Of a stretch of 64,000 nt of DNA, positions 17,776 to 25,707 are shown one piece after another. Positions within the stretch are counted from its first letter, which is position 1. Every line of letters starts with the position of its first letter. The notes under the pieces were generated by a model that worked only from the letters and a program-made list of their open reading frames with translations, made no database searches and was not told the origin of the DNA. Source of the DNA: Achromobacter sp. B7 (GTDB lineage: Bacteria > Pseudomonadota > Gammaproteobacteria > Burkholderiales > Burkholderiaceae_B); contig NZ_CP032084.1 in assembly GCF_003600685.1 (NCBI RefSeq), positions 2,542,001 through 2,606,000 on the forward strand, in the 5' to 3' direction. The translations under genes were made by a program, and so were the position numbers.

Positions 17776-18021
17776 ATGCCTTCCGCCACCTTGACTTCCA
17801 AGGGCCAGATCACCATTCCGGTCGATGTACGGAACCGTCTGGGCTTGTCGACTGGCGACAGAATCGAGTTTGTTCTAAACGAGGCAAGCGGCCGTTACGA
17901 AATGGTGCCGGCAACGTACTCGGTTACGGCGCTCAAAGGCATCATCGCGAAACCACGCAAACCCGTCACGATTCAAGAGATGAACGACGCCATCGCCGAG
18001 CAGGGCAAGTCAGCGCGATGA
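17776..18021 (+). CDS. AbrB/MazE/SpoVT-family antitoxin (VapB-type)
   Basis: An 81-aa protein with the swapped-hairpin AbrB DNA-binding domain at the N-terminus: TLTSKGQITIPVDVRNRLGL, then GDRIEFVLNE. The C-terminal part (LKGIIAKPRKPVTIQEMNDAIAEQG) resembles the toxin-neutralising tail of antitoxins paired with PIN-domain toxins. AAGGAG precedes the ATG. Its stop overlaps an ATG (ATGA) that begins a broken VapC gene, so this antitoxin appears to have lost its partner. It may survive as a stand-alone regulator acting on the inverted repeat upstream. Confidence 0.9.
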   Translation: MPSATLTSKGQITIPVDVRNRLGLSTGDRIEFVLNEASGRYEMVPATYSVTALKGIIAKPRKPVTIQEMNDAIAEQGKSAR

Positions 18022-18196
18022 TCGGCCTGGATACCAATGCGAGACGGTATGGAAGGCAGTGCGTTTGTACGCCGCCTCCACAGCGGAATTTGCCGATTGT
18101 CTGATCAAGCGCACCGGACACGAGGCGCTGTGTGAATACACGGCGACGTTTGACGTGAAGGCGGCAAAAGCCACCGGCATGCGCCTGATCAAATAG
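18018..18196 (+). pseudogene. Remnant of a VapC PIN-domain toxin
   Basis: The ATG overlapping the antitoxin stop reads MIGLDTNARRYG, the PIN N-terminus with the first acidic residue (D5), then loses frame and stops at 18104. A second frame further on reads STAEFADCLIKRTGHEALCE and TFDVKAAKATGMRLIK followed by TAG at 18194-18196, which is a PIN C-terminus including the FD-x-K-A-A-K motif. The pieces total about 70 codons against roughly 130 in intact VapC, so about 60 central residues are deleted and the ends are out of frame. Confidence 0.8.
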
Positions 18197-18258
18197 TCCG
18201 TGCGTGATGCATTGGCGGACGCAAAGCACTCGTGTCGTGTCGCGCGACGGCAATCGCC

Positions 18259-18900
18259 CTAAAACACATTCAACGCCCGCGCCACCCAAAGCGCCAAGCC
18301 CACGGCGATGCCGATTAAAAGCGCGCGCCGCAGGCCGCCGCTTTTGGGCACGGCGCCGGGAGACGCGGCGGGGTCCATCTCGACGCGCGCGCCCTGCGCC
18401 GCGGCAGTGCTTGGGGGCCTGCCGGTGTCAGCGGCGTCCGGCACGTCAGCCACCGGCGCAGACGTTGCCGCTATCGCACCCGCGCCATCACCGTCCGTCT
18501 CAATCGTGAACGCGGGTTTGCCAGTGCGCGCAACGTGATCACCAGGCATATCTTCAATCTGCACCCCGGCATTTTTCAGCATGTCCCACAGGCCTTTCAT
18601 GCCTTCGCCGTCGCGTAGCGCCTCGATGCGTTCGCGGGTGGCGCGCGGGACTTCGTCCAGGCTGTCGTAGTGCCGGCCGTTGACGGTGACCGCGCCGTTG
18701 TCGATATCGACCTTGAAGGCTTCGCCGTTTTCCGTGCCGGCGTAGCTCCATTTTTCTTGAACGCTGACGCTGCCCGGCGCGCCGCCCAACAGTTCTTCGA
18801 TGCTTGCCTGCTGCTCGGGCGTCAAGTTCGTTGTGGAACTCCAGCTGCGCGTTGTCGTCGAACTTTTCCAGATCTTGGTCTTGTCGTTCATGCCTGCCAT
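18259..18900 (-). CDS. Hypothetical protein with C-terminal membrane anchor
   Basis: A 213-aa protein I do not recognise. The N-terminal half is charged and globular: LTPEQQASIEELLGGAPGSVSVQEKW, then VDIDNGAVTVNGRHYDSLDEVP and RERIEALRDGEGMKGLWDML. A low-complexity Ala/Pro/Asp linker follows (about 130-185). The C-terminus is one hydrophobic helix after a basic patch (GGLRRALLIGIAVGLALWVARALNVF), so it is probably tail-anchored with the bulk in the cytosol. The start may be the ATG at 18900 or the one at 18891 (MNDKTK). It is monocistronic, convergent with the antitoxin remnant. Confidence 0.65.
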   Translation of the reverse strand: MAGMNDKTKIWKSSTTTRSWSSTTNLTPEQQASIEELLGGAPGSVSVQEKWSYAGTENGEAFKVDIDNGAVTVNGRHYDSLDEVPRATRERIEALRDGEGMKGLWDMLKNAGVQIEDMPGDHVARTGKPAFTIETDGDGAGAIAATSAPVADVPDAADTGRPPSTAAAQGARVEMDPAASPGAVPKSGGLRRALLIGIAVGLALWVARALNVF

Positions 18901-19020
18901 CCGTGGTGTTCCATGCGCGGAATATACAGAATCCGTTCACCCAGTTGTCAGAAAAGCCCGCATTTTCGGACTTCTTACTTTGTCCTTAAAGCAAAAGACT
19001 TTTCCATGTCAAGAATTTTG

Positions 19021-19062
19021 ATCTGATCCGCTCCAATGAGCAGATCAGATGCCTGAATAGGC
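19021..19062. promoter_or_regulatory. Paired hairpins in the leader of the gluconate dehydrogenase operon
   Basis: ATCTGATC (19021-19028) pairs with GATCAGAT (19043-19050). Inside, GCTC pairs with GAGC around a CAAT loop, giving a 12-bp stem with one C/A mismatch. A small GCCT-GAAT-AGGC hairpin follows directly. The rest of the 319-bp gap 18901-19219 shows no gene. The function (operator or RNA element) is open. Confidence 0.5.
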
Positions 19063-19219
19063 GCATAATGCAGCACCTTCTCTTGCGTCCCCCATGAAGA
19101 GAAGGTTCAGCTTGTTTCTGTAAGTACAGAGCGTGTTGTCACTAGCTCGGCAGTTCGTGTTTCCAGGGTTCATGTTCGGTAGCGCGCTAGGACAACTTGG
19201 AAAATTCACGGAGATGTCT

Positions 19220-19933
19220 ATGACAGATGATGCAAAGCCGCGTCGTCGGTTTCTTCAGGCGTTGGCTATCGTGCCGGCGTCGACATTGGCGGTTGGTGCA
19301 CTGACCACCGGCTGTACCAACGCTGCGGACACCAAGACCGCCGCGCCCGCCAAGCCCTACGAGCCCACCTATTTCACCAAGCCCGAATGGGACTTCATCG
19401 TTGCCGCGGTGGATCACCTGATCCCCGCCGACCAATACGGTCCTGGCGCGATTGAAGCCGGTGTGCCCGAATTCATCGACCGTCAAATGGAAACGCCGTT
19501 CGGCCACGGCAAGCTCTGGTACATGCAGGGCCCGTTCCACACCGACCAGGTGCCTGAACTGGGCTATCAGCTGAACCAAAACCCGCGCGAGGTCTATCGC
19601 CACGGCATCGAAGCCTGCAATGCCTGGTGCGTGAAAACGCACGGCAAGGTGTATGCCGAGCTGGACAAGGCCTTGCAGGAACAGATCCTGAAAGACCTGC
19701 AAGGCAACAAGATCAAGCTGGAAACCGTTCCCGCATCGACCTTCTTCAGCTTTCTGCTTTCCAACACCAAAGAAGGCTTCTTTGCCGACCCGATCTACGG
19801 CGGCAACAAGAACATGGTGGGCTGGAAGATGGTGGGCTTTCCCGGCGCGCGCGCCGACTACATGGACTGGGCCGACCAGCCCAACGTCAAGTACCCCTAT
19901 GGCCCCGTGTCGATTTCTGGGGAAAAGGGGTAA
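19220..19933 (+). CDS. Gluconate 2-dehydrogenase subunit 3 (gamma), Tat-exported
   Basis: A 237-aa protein. The N-terminus PRRRFLQALAIVPASTLAVG is a twin-arginine signal, followed by a Cys (TTGC) that may be a processing or lipidation site. The mature part has the subunit-3 pattern: FTKPEWDFIVAAVDHLIPAD, GPGAIEAGVPEFIDRQM and FFSFLLSNTKEGFFADPIYGGN. The ATG at 19220 has GGAG six bases upstream; the ATG at 19214 would abut that GGAG. It is the first gene of a three-gene operon, six bases before the flavoprotein, and exports with the flavoprotein, which itself has no signal. Confidence 0.92.
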   Translation: MTDDAKPRRRFLQALAIVPASTLAVGALTTGCTNAADTKTAAPAKPYEPTYFTKPEWDFIVAAVDHLIPADQYGPGAIEAGVPEFIDRQMETPFGHGKLWYMQGPFHTDQVPELGYQLNQNPREVYRHGIEACNAWCVKTHGKVYAELDKALQEQILKDLQGNKIKLETVPASTFFSFLLSNTKEGFFADPIYGGNKNMVGWKMVGFPGARADYMDWADQPNVKYPYGPVSISGEKG

Positions 19934-19939
19934 TCAATC

Positions 19940-21715
19940 ATGGCAATCAAGAAAGACAAAGTTGATGCGGTCCTGGTCGGGTTCGGCTGGACTGGCGCGA
20001 TCCTGGGCCAAGAGCTGACCGAAGCCGGCCTGCACGTGCTGGCGCTGGAACGCGGCGGCATGCAGGACACCCCCAAGGACGCCGAATACCCCAAGGTGAT
20101 CGACGAGCTGGCCTATTCGGTGCGTGGCAAGCTGTTCCAGGACCTGTCGAAAGAAACCGTGACCATCCGCCACGGCGTGGACGATGTGGCCGTGCCGTAT
20201 CGGCAAAATGGTTCGTTCCTGCTGGGCACTGGCGTGGGCGGCGCGGGCTTCCACTGGAACGGCATGCACTACCGCGTGCTGCCCGAAGAACTGGAACTGC
20301 GCACGCGCTACGAAACGCGCTATGGCAAGAACTTCATCCCGGAAGGCATGACCATCCAGGACTTCGGCGTGACCTACGACGAACTGGAACCGTACTTCTC
20401 CAAGTTCGAATACGTGTGCGGCACGTCGGGCAAGGCCGGCAACCTGAACGGCAAGATCGTGGAAGGCGGCAATCCGCTGGAAGGCAAGCGCAGCAAGGAA
20501 TTTCCGCTGCCCCCGCTGACCACCACCTACGGCGCGCAGTTGTTTGAAAAGGCCGCGCGCGAAGTGGGCTTCAACCCGTATCCCGCGCCTGCCGCCAACG
20601 CGTCCGGCCCATACACCAACCCGTACGGCGTGCGCCTGGGCCCCTGTAATTTTTGCGGCTTCTGCGAAAACTACGGCTGCTACATGTATTCCAAGGCATC
20701 GCCGCAGACGACGATTCTGCCGGTGCTGCTGAAGAAGACCAACTTCGAACTGCGCACGCATTCGCAAGTCATCAAGGTCAATCTGGATTCGACCGGCAAG
20801 AAGGCCATCGGCGTGACGTATATCGACGCCCAGGGCCAAGAGATCGACCAGCCGGCCGACCTGGTGATCCTGTCGGCGTATCAAATGCACAACGTGCGTT
20901 TGCTGCTGCTGTCGGGTATCGGCAAGCCGTATGACCCCAAGACCAACGAAGGCGTGGTCGGCAAGAACTACGCCTACCAGATGAACGGCGCGGTCAACGT
21001 GCTGCTGCCCAAGGGCACGCAACTGAACCCCTTCGTGGGCACGGGCGCGGGCGGCGTCGGCATGGACGACCTGAACGGCGACCAATTCGATCACGGCCCG
21101 CTGGGTTTCGTGGGTGGCGCCAGCATTCGCCACGTGCGTTACGGCGGTCGTCCGATCAAGCAGACGCCCACCACGCCGGGCACGCCGTCGTGGGGCACGG
21201 CCTGGAAGGCCGGGGTGCAAGACGCGTACCAGCGCTTCATGACGATCGGCATCTCGGGCTCGGTGATGTCGTACCGCGACGCCTATCTGTCGCTGGACCC
21301 GACGTACAAGGATGCCTTCGGCCAACCGCTGCTGCGCATGACGTTCGACTGGCACGACAACGAATTCGACATGCTGGGCTACATGGGCAAGCGCATGGAA
21401 ACCGTGGCCAAGGCCATGAATCCGGAAAAGCACTTCGTGGCGGTGCGCAAGAAGGGCGCGCGCTATGACACGCGCGTCTACCAAAGCACGCACAACACCG
21501 GCGGCGCGATCATGGGCTCGAACCCCAAGGAAAGCGTGGTCAACAAGTACCTGCAAAGCTGGGATGTGCCGAACGTGTTCGTGATGGGGGCCTGCGTGTT
21601 CCCGCAGAACATGGGCTACAACCCGACCGGGCTGGTGGGCGCCTTGGCCTATTGGGCCGCGCAGGCGATCCGCGATCAGTACTTGAAGAACCCCGGCCCG
21701 CTGGTCCAGGCTTAA
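19940..21715 (+). CDS. Gluconate 2-dehydrogenase flavoprotein subunit (GMC family)
   Basis: A 591-aa FAD enzyme. The dinucleotide motif AVLVGFGWTGAILGQELTEAGL lies at about 10-31. GTGVGGAGFHWNGMHYR is the second FAD-contact segment. CNFCGFCENYGCYMYSK (about 235-251) is a Cys-rich stretch typical of this branch. STHNTGGAIMG and GYNPTGLVGALAYWAA close the C-terminal GMC domain with the catalytic His. It oxidises gluconate or a similar polyol or aldonate at the periplasmic face and feeds electrons to the cytochrome subunit. Sorbitol- or fructose-dehydrogenase specificity cannot be excluded by reading. Confidence 0.9.
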   Translation: MAIKKDKVDAVLVGFGWTGAILGQELTEAGLHVLALERGGMQDTPKDAEYPKVIDELAYSVRGKLFQDLSKETVTIRHGVDDVAVPYRQNGSFLLGTGVGGAGFHWNGMHYRVLPEELELRTRYETRYGKNFIPEGMTIQDFGVTYDELEPYFSKFEYVCGTSGKAGNLNGKIVEGGNPLEGKRSKEFPLPPLTTTYGAQLFEKAAREVGFNPYPAPAANASGPYTNPYGVRLGPCNFCGFCENYGCYMYSKASPQTTILPVLLKKTNFELRTHSQVIKVNLDSTGKKAIGVTYIDAQGQEIDQPADLVILSAYQMHNVRLLLLSGIGKPYDPKTNEGVVGKNYAYQMNGAVNVLLPKGTQLNPFVGTGAGGVGMDDLNGDQFDHGPLGFVGGASIRHVRYGGRPIKQTPTTPGTPSWGTAWKAGVQDAYQRFMTIGISGSVMSYRDAYLSLDPTYKDAFGQPLLRMTFDWHDNEFDMLGYMGKRMETVAKAMNPEKHFVAVRKKGARYDTRVYQSTHNTGGAIMGSNPKESVVNKYLQSWDVPNVFVMGACVFPQNMGYNPTGLVGALAYWAAQAIRDQYLKNPGPLVQA

Positions 21716-21727
21716 GGAGACGGAACA

Positions 21728-23044
21728 ATGTTCAAGCAAACCATTGTTGCGGCCTTCTCGGCCCTGGTCGCCAGCGCCGCTTTTGCGGCGGACGGCACGC
21801 CGGCCTCGAACGACGCGCAGATGATCAAGCAGGGCGAATACCTGTCGCGCGCCGGCGATTGCATTGCCTGCCACACGGCTGGGGGCGGCAAGCCCTTTGC
21901 CGGCGGCCTGGGCATTGAATCGCCGCTTGGCACGATCTATTCGACCAACATCACGCCCGACAAAGAAACCGGCATCGGCAACTACACGTACGAGGACTTC
22001 GACCAGGCCGTGCGCCACGGCAAGGCCAAGGACGGCCATTCGCTGTATCCGGCCATGCCTTACACCGCGTACGCCAAGGTCACGCCCGAGGATGTGAAGG
22101 CGCTGTACGCGTACTTCATGCACGGGGTCGAGCCGGTCAAGCAGGAAAACAAGGACACGGATATTTCGTGGCCCATGTCGATGCGTTGGCCGCTGACGGT
22201 GTGGCGCTGGATGTTCGCGCCGGATGTCGTGAACGGCCCGGCCGCCAGCGACCTGAAGGGCGCGGACCGCGCGGCACTGCTGCGCGGCCAGTACCTGGTT
22301 GAAGGCCTGGGCCATTGCAGCACCTGCCACACCCCGCGCGGTTTTGCCTTGCAGGAAAAGGCGCTGAGCGACGCGGACGGCTCGGCCTTCCTGTCGGGCG
22401 GCGTGGTCGAAGGCTGGCTGGCCAAGAACCTGCGTGGCGACATGGTCGACGGCCTGGGCAGCTGGACCAAGGAAGACATCGCCGTCTTCCTGAAGTCCGG
22501 GCGCAACGGCCATTCGGCCGCGTTCGGCGGCATGGCACAGGTGGTGCAGGACAGCACGCAGCACCTGACCGATGACGACCTGAACGCCATCGCCGTGTAT
22601 CTGAAGAGCTTGCCGCCGGTGAACAAGGACGCCGCCACCAAGCCCCTGGCCTATGACGAGACCGTGGCGCAAGCGCTGCGTACCGGCAAGGACAAGGGCG
22701 ACGGCGCCATGGCCTTCCTGAACAACTGCGCGGCCTGCCATCGCAGCACGGGCAAGGGCTACACGGAAACGTTCCCGCAGTTGGCGCTGAGCTCGACGGT
22801 GAATTCGGCGGACCCCACGTCGCTGATCCACATCGTGCTCAAGGGCGCGCAGATGCCGGGCACGACGGCGGCCCCGACCGCCTACGCCATGCCGGGCTTT
22901 GACTGGCGCATGACAGACAAGGAAGTAGCCGACGTGGTGACCTTTGTGCGCTCCAGCTGGGGCAACAAGGGCGCGGCGGTCAGCGCGGCCGACGTAGCCA
23001 AGGTCCGCAAGGACGTCGGCGCGGCAGCGCAGCCGGCGCGCTAA
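21728..23044 (+). CDS. Triheme cytochrome c subunit of membrane gluconate dehydrogenase
   Basis: A 438-aa protein with a Sec signal (MFKQTIVAAFSALVASAAFA, cleavage after about 20). Three haem-c sites are visible: C45-IA-C48-H49, C197-ST-C200-H201 and C334-AA-C337-H338. Axial Met candidates follow each domain. This is the usual architecture of the membrane cytochrome that carries electrons from the gluconate 2-dehydrogenase flavoprotein to ubiquinone. AAGGAGACGG precedes the ATG, 12 bp after the flavoprotein stop, so the three genes are one operon ending at the hairpin near 23059. Confidence 0.94.
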   Translation: MFKQTIVAAFSALVASAAFAADGTPASNDAQMIKQGEYLSRAGDCIACHTAGGGKPFAGGLGIESPLGTIYSTNITPDKETGIGNYTYEDFDQAVRHGKAKDGHSLYPAMPYTAYAKVTPEDVKALYAYFMHGVEPVKQENKDTDISWPMSMRWPLTVWRWMFAPDVVNGPAASDLKGADRAALLRGQYLVEGLGHCSTCHTPRGFALQEKALSDADGSAFLSGGVVEGWLAKNLRGDMVDGLGSWTKEDIAVFLKSGRNGHSAAFGGMAQVVQDSTQHLTDDDLNAIAVYLKSLPPVNKDAATKPLAYDETVAQALRTGKDKGDGAMAFLNNCAACHRSTGKGYTETFPQLALSSTVNSADPTSLIHIVLKGAQMPGTTAAPTAYAMPGFDWRMTDKEVADVVTFVRSSWGNKGAAVSAADVAKVRKDVGAAAQPAR

Positions 23045-23058
23045 GGCAGTGTGGGAAG

Positions 23059-23080
23059 TGGCCGCTTTTCGGAGCGGCCA
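23059..23080. terminator. Hairpin after the gluconate dehydrogenase operon
   Basis: TGGCCGCT (23059-23066) and AGCGGCCA (23073-23080) pair perfectly around TTTCGG. It is 14 bp after the cytochrome stop. No T-run follows, so termination may be weak. Confidence 0.55.
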
Positions 23081-23203
23081 TTGACAACAAAGCGCGCCAG
23101 GCGCACTGTTGTGCCCATGCGCCAAACCCTGAACGCGTTCGCCGTGATTATTAGCCGCCTTGTCACCAAGGTGGGTTAGCGCGCATCGGTACATCGCCAC
23201 ATA

Positions 23204-23230
23204 AACCCGCCAACCGGCGGGTTGTTTGTT
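23204..23230 (+). terminator. Intrinsic terminator upstream of the P-loop kinase
   Basis: AACCCGCC (23204-23211) pairs with GGCGGGTT (23216-23223) around an AACC loop and is followed by GTTTGTT. No gene was seen in 23081-23203; the position leaves room for a short untranslated transcript, but no RNA family was recognised. Confidence 0.6.
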
Positions 23231-23266
23231 GGCTCGCCAGGCATGGATTTCCCAGGAGAGCCTTGC

Positions 23267-23848
23267 ATGACGCCGCCGTCCCCGACCCCCGCCCAAACCC
23301 CTGCCCAACTCCAGGCCGAAGCCGCAGCTCAAACCGAAGCTCAGGCCCGAAGCCCGTCCTTCACGCCTGCCACCCTGCATTTTCTGTGCGGCAAGATTGC
23401 CGCCGGCAAGTCCACCTTGGCCGCGCAGCTTGCCGCGCAACCCCATACGGTGCTGATCAGCGAAGATGCGTGGCTGGCGGCTTTGTATCCCGGCGAGGTC
23501 CTGGGCATCGCGGACTACGCCCGCTGCGCGGATAGGCTGCGCAACGCCATGGGTAGCCATGTGGCGGCATTGGTAGGGGCAGGGGTATCCGTGGTGCTGG
23601 ACTTTCCGGCCAATACGCTGGCGGGCCGGCAATGGCTGCTGGACGTGGCGCGGCAAGCGGGTTGCCCGCACCAGTTGCACTACTTGCGCGCGTCGGATGC
23701 GCTGTGCAAAGCACGGTTGCGCGCGCGCAACGCGTCCGGTACGCACGCATTTTCCACATCGGATGCGCAGTACGACGCCATCACCGCCTATTTTGTCGAG
23801 CCCGGTCCGCAGGAAGGGCTGACCATCGTGACGCACGCGCAGGGCTAA
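23267..23848 (+). CDS. P-loop kinase/ATP-binding protein (AAA_33 type)
   Basis: A 193-aa protein. After a repetitive Pro/Ala/Gln/Glu N-terminus of about 35 residues, a Walker A motif appears in FLCGKIAAGKSTLAAQ (G-x4-G-K-S), then SEDAWLAALYP, a Walker B-like VVLDFPAN, and the lid helix LCKARLRARNASG. This is the layout of small nucleotide-dependent kinases of the AAA_33/zeta-toxin-like group. The substrate is unknown. No antitoxin-like partner is adjacent, so a toxin role is not supported. The ATG at 23267 has AGGAGAG upstream. The FAN1-like gene starts 83 bp later. Confidence 0.8.
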   Translation: MTPPSPTPAQTPAQLQAEAAAQTEAQARSPSFTPATLHFLCGKIAAGKSTLAAQLAAQPHTVLISEDAWLAALYPGEVLGIADYARCADRLRNAMGSHVAALVGAGVSVVLDFPANTLAGRQWLLDVARQAGCPHQLHYLRASDALCKARLRARNASGTHAFSTSDAQYDAITAYFVEPGPQEGLTIVTHAQG

Positions 23849-23931
23849 GAAGCGACGCAAGAATGTCCCGGTGCAACGCCGGGCCGCCTGCTATGATTAC
23901 TGGATAAAACCACAGCTATCCGGCCCGGCCG

Positions 23932-25707
23932 ATGTTTCCCCCGCACCGCTACTACTACCTGCACAATTTTCTCTGCGCCCTGGCGTGGGTCGGCGACCGC
24001 TACGCCGACCTGCTAGACGCCGACGAACGCCGTTTCCTGGCAGACTTCCAGGCCTTGCCGCAAGCTTCGCAGGCGTTGATGGCGCGCATGCTGATGCGCC
24101 GTGGGCCTTGGTTTCGGGCCAGCCGCCTGGTTTACGAGGAAATCGGCAACGCGGTCGGCGCCGCCGCGCCGCTTGCCGCGCTGGGCTGGCTGGATGCCGC
24201 AGCGCCGATGACGCTGGATGAATTGTTTGACCTGCATACCAAGCCCGAGCTTTGCCGGCTGTTTTTCGGCGCAAGTTCGGGCTCAAAGTCGGGCTCAAAT
24301 CCGGAATCAAATCCGGGATCAAATCCGGGATCAAATCCGGAATCGAATCCGGGCTCAAATTCGGAATCAAATTGCGGCCCAAGCACAGGCCCGCATCACT
24401 TCGCCAGCCTCAGACCCACCGCGCGCAAAGCCGATCTGCTGATCGCGCTGCGTGCCGTGCGCGCCGCGCCCCGGCCTTACTCCGAATGGAACCCCGTTGC
24501 GCAAGAACCCGTCTGGCGCGTCATGGTCGGCGACTTGTGCGAACGCTTGCGCCTGATGTTCTTCGGCAATCTGCACCAGGACTGGTCGGAATTCGTGTTG
24601 GCTGACCTGGGCGTCTTCCAGTATGAAACCGTACCGTTTGATGCCTCGTCCCGCGCGTTCCAGACGCGGGCGGACGTAGACGCTTATCTGGCGTTGCACG
24701 CCTGCCGGACGGCCTTGGAAGAAGGCGCGAACATGCCTGCCCTGCTGGCCCGAGTACACGGCTGTGTCAGCCAGAACCCCTGGCTGGAAAAGCGCCGCGC
24801 CAAGGTGCTGCTGCGCATCGGGCAGGCATGTGAACGCGCCCGCGACTGGCCCACGGCGCAAGCCGCCTATGAGCAATGCGCGTACCCCGGCGCGCGCCAT
24901 CGCCGCATCCGCGTGCACGAGCGCATGGCGCGGTATGACCAGGCGCTGACCCTGGCGCTGCAAGCGCGCGACGCACCGGAAAGCGAAGAAGAAAGCCAGC
25001 GCGTGGCGCGCATGTTGCCGCGCCTGTATCGGGCGGTGGGGCAGGGCCGGCCGGCCCGCCCACCCGTCCCTGCCGTGCCGCGCACCGATCTGACGCTGCA
25101 ACGGCCGGCGACGCCGGCTTCGGTTGAATTCATCACGCGCGACCACCTGCATCAAGACGACGCGCCCGTGCACTACGTGGAAAACGCGCTGCTTAATTCC
25201 CTGTTCGGCCTGCTGTGCTGGCCAGCCGTGTTCGCGCCATTGCCGGGCGCGTTCTTTCATCCGTTCCAACGCGGCCCGGCCGACCTGGACGCGCCTGATT
25301 TTTACCTGCGCCGCCAAGACCTGTTCGCCGACTGTCTGGCGCAACTGGACACGCCCGAATATCGCGACGTGATCTTGCAGCGCTACGCCGATAAAGCCGG
25401 CGTGCAATCGCCGTTTGTGTTCTGGGGCGCCTTGTCAGAAACCTTGCTGACGCTGGCGCTGGATTGCCTGCCCCCCGCGCACCTGAAGCTGGTTTTCACG
25501 CGCCTGCTGCGCGACGTCAAGACCAACCGATCCGGCTTGCCGGACCTGATCCGCTTTTGGCCGGCGCAGCGCCGCTATGAACTCATCGAAGTAAAAGGCC
25601 CGGGCGACAAGCTGCAAGACAACCAGATTCGGTGGTTGCAATACTGCGTGTCGCACGGCATGCCGGTGCGCGTATGCCACGTCAGCTGGCAGGAGGGCGC
25701 GGCATGA
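23932..25707 (+). CDS. FAN1-like VRR-NUC structure-specific nuclease
   Basis: A 591-aa protein. The C-terminal VRR-NUC domain is clear: GLPDLIRF with D538, then LIEVKGPGDKL with E553 and K555, and Q565 in LQDNQ, matching the PD-(D/E)xK site of FAN1. The middle section holds helical repeats (CERARDWPTAQAAYEQCAYP). P. aeruginosa FAN1 is of similar length; FAN1 enzymes cut 5' flaps and unhook interstrand crosslinks. Residues about 115-147 form an insertion of Ser/Asn/Gly/Pro tetrapeptides from a 12-bp repeat. The stop overlaps the helicase ATG (ATGA), so both proteins are made together. Confidence 0.9.
   Translation: MFPPHRYYYLHNFLCALAWVGDRYADLLDADERRFLADFQALPQASQALMARMLMRRGPWFRASRLVYEEIGNAVGAAAPLAALGWLDAAAPMTLDELFDLHTKPELCRLFFGASSGSKSGSNPESNPGSNPGSNPESNPGSNSESNCGPSTGPHHFASLRPTARKADLLIALRAVRAAPRPYSEWNPVAQEPVWRVMVGDLCERLRLMFFGNLHQDWSEFVLADLGVFQYETVPFDASSRAFQTRADVDAYLALHACRTALEEGANMPALLARVHGCVSQNPWLEKRRAKVLLRIGQACERARDWPTAQAAYEQCAYPGARHRRIRVHERMARYDQALTLALQARDAPESEEESQRVARMLPRLYRAVGQGRPARPPVPAVPRTDLTLQRPATPASVEFITRDHLHQDDAPVHYVENALLNSLFGLLCWPAVFAPLPGAFFHPFQRGPADLDAPDFYLRRQDLFADCLAQLDTPEYRDVILQRYADKAGVQSPFVFWGALSETLLTLALDCLPPAHLKLVFTRLLRDVKTNRSGLPDLIRFWPAQRRYELIEVKGPGDKLQDNQIRWLQYCVSHGMPVRVCHVSWQEGAA
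24276..24371. repeat. 12-bp tandem repeat (eight units) inside the FAN1-like gene
   Basis: Eight consecutive 12-bp units, consensus TCCGGGATCAAA, run from 24276 to 24371 and encode SGSK/SGSN/PESN/PGSN tetrapeptides. The length is a multiple of three, so copy changes stay in frame and would only lengthen a linker. Confidence 0.95.

Noticed and set aside
23081..23266. Possible tRNA or small RNA gene before the P-loop kinase
   Set aside because: Hairpins are present, but no cloverleaf, T-loop consensus or known RNA motif could be drawn.
23267..23848. Zeta-type toxin
   Set aside because: The P-loop kinase resembles zeta toxins in fold only. There is no adjacent antitoxin-like gene and the neighbour is a repair nuclease.
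19934..23860. A 1308-codon open frame on the minus strand
   Set aside because: It is antisense to the whole gluconate dehydrogenase operon, rich in Arg/His/Gln/Val and without any recognisable domain. Long antisense frames are expected opposite high-GC3 genes.
24276..24371. CRISPR-like array
   Set aside because: Units are 12 bp, contiguous, with no unique spacers, and are read in frame as part of the nuclease. The same holds for the other arrays.
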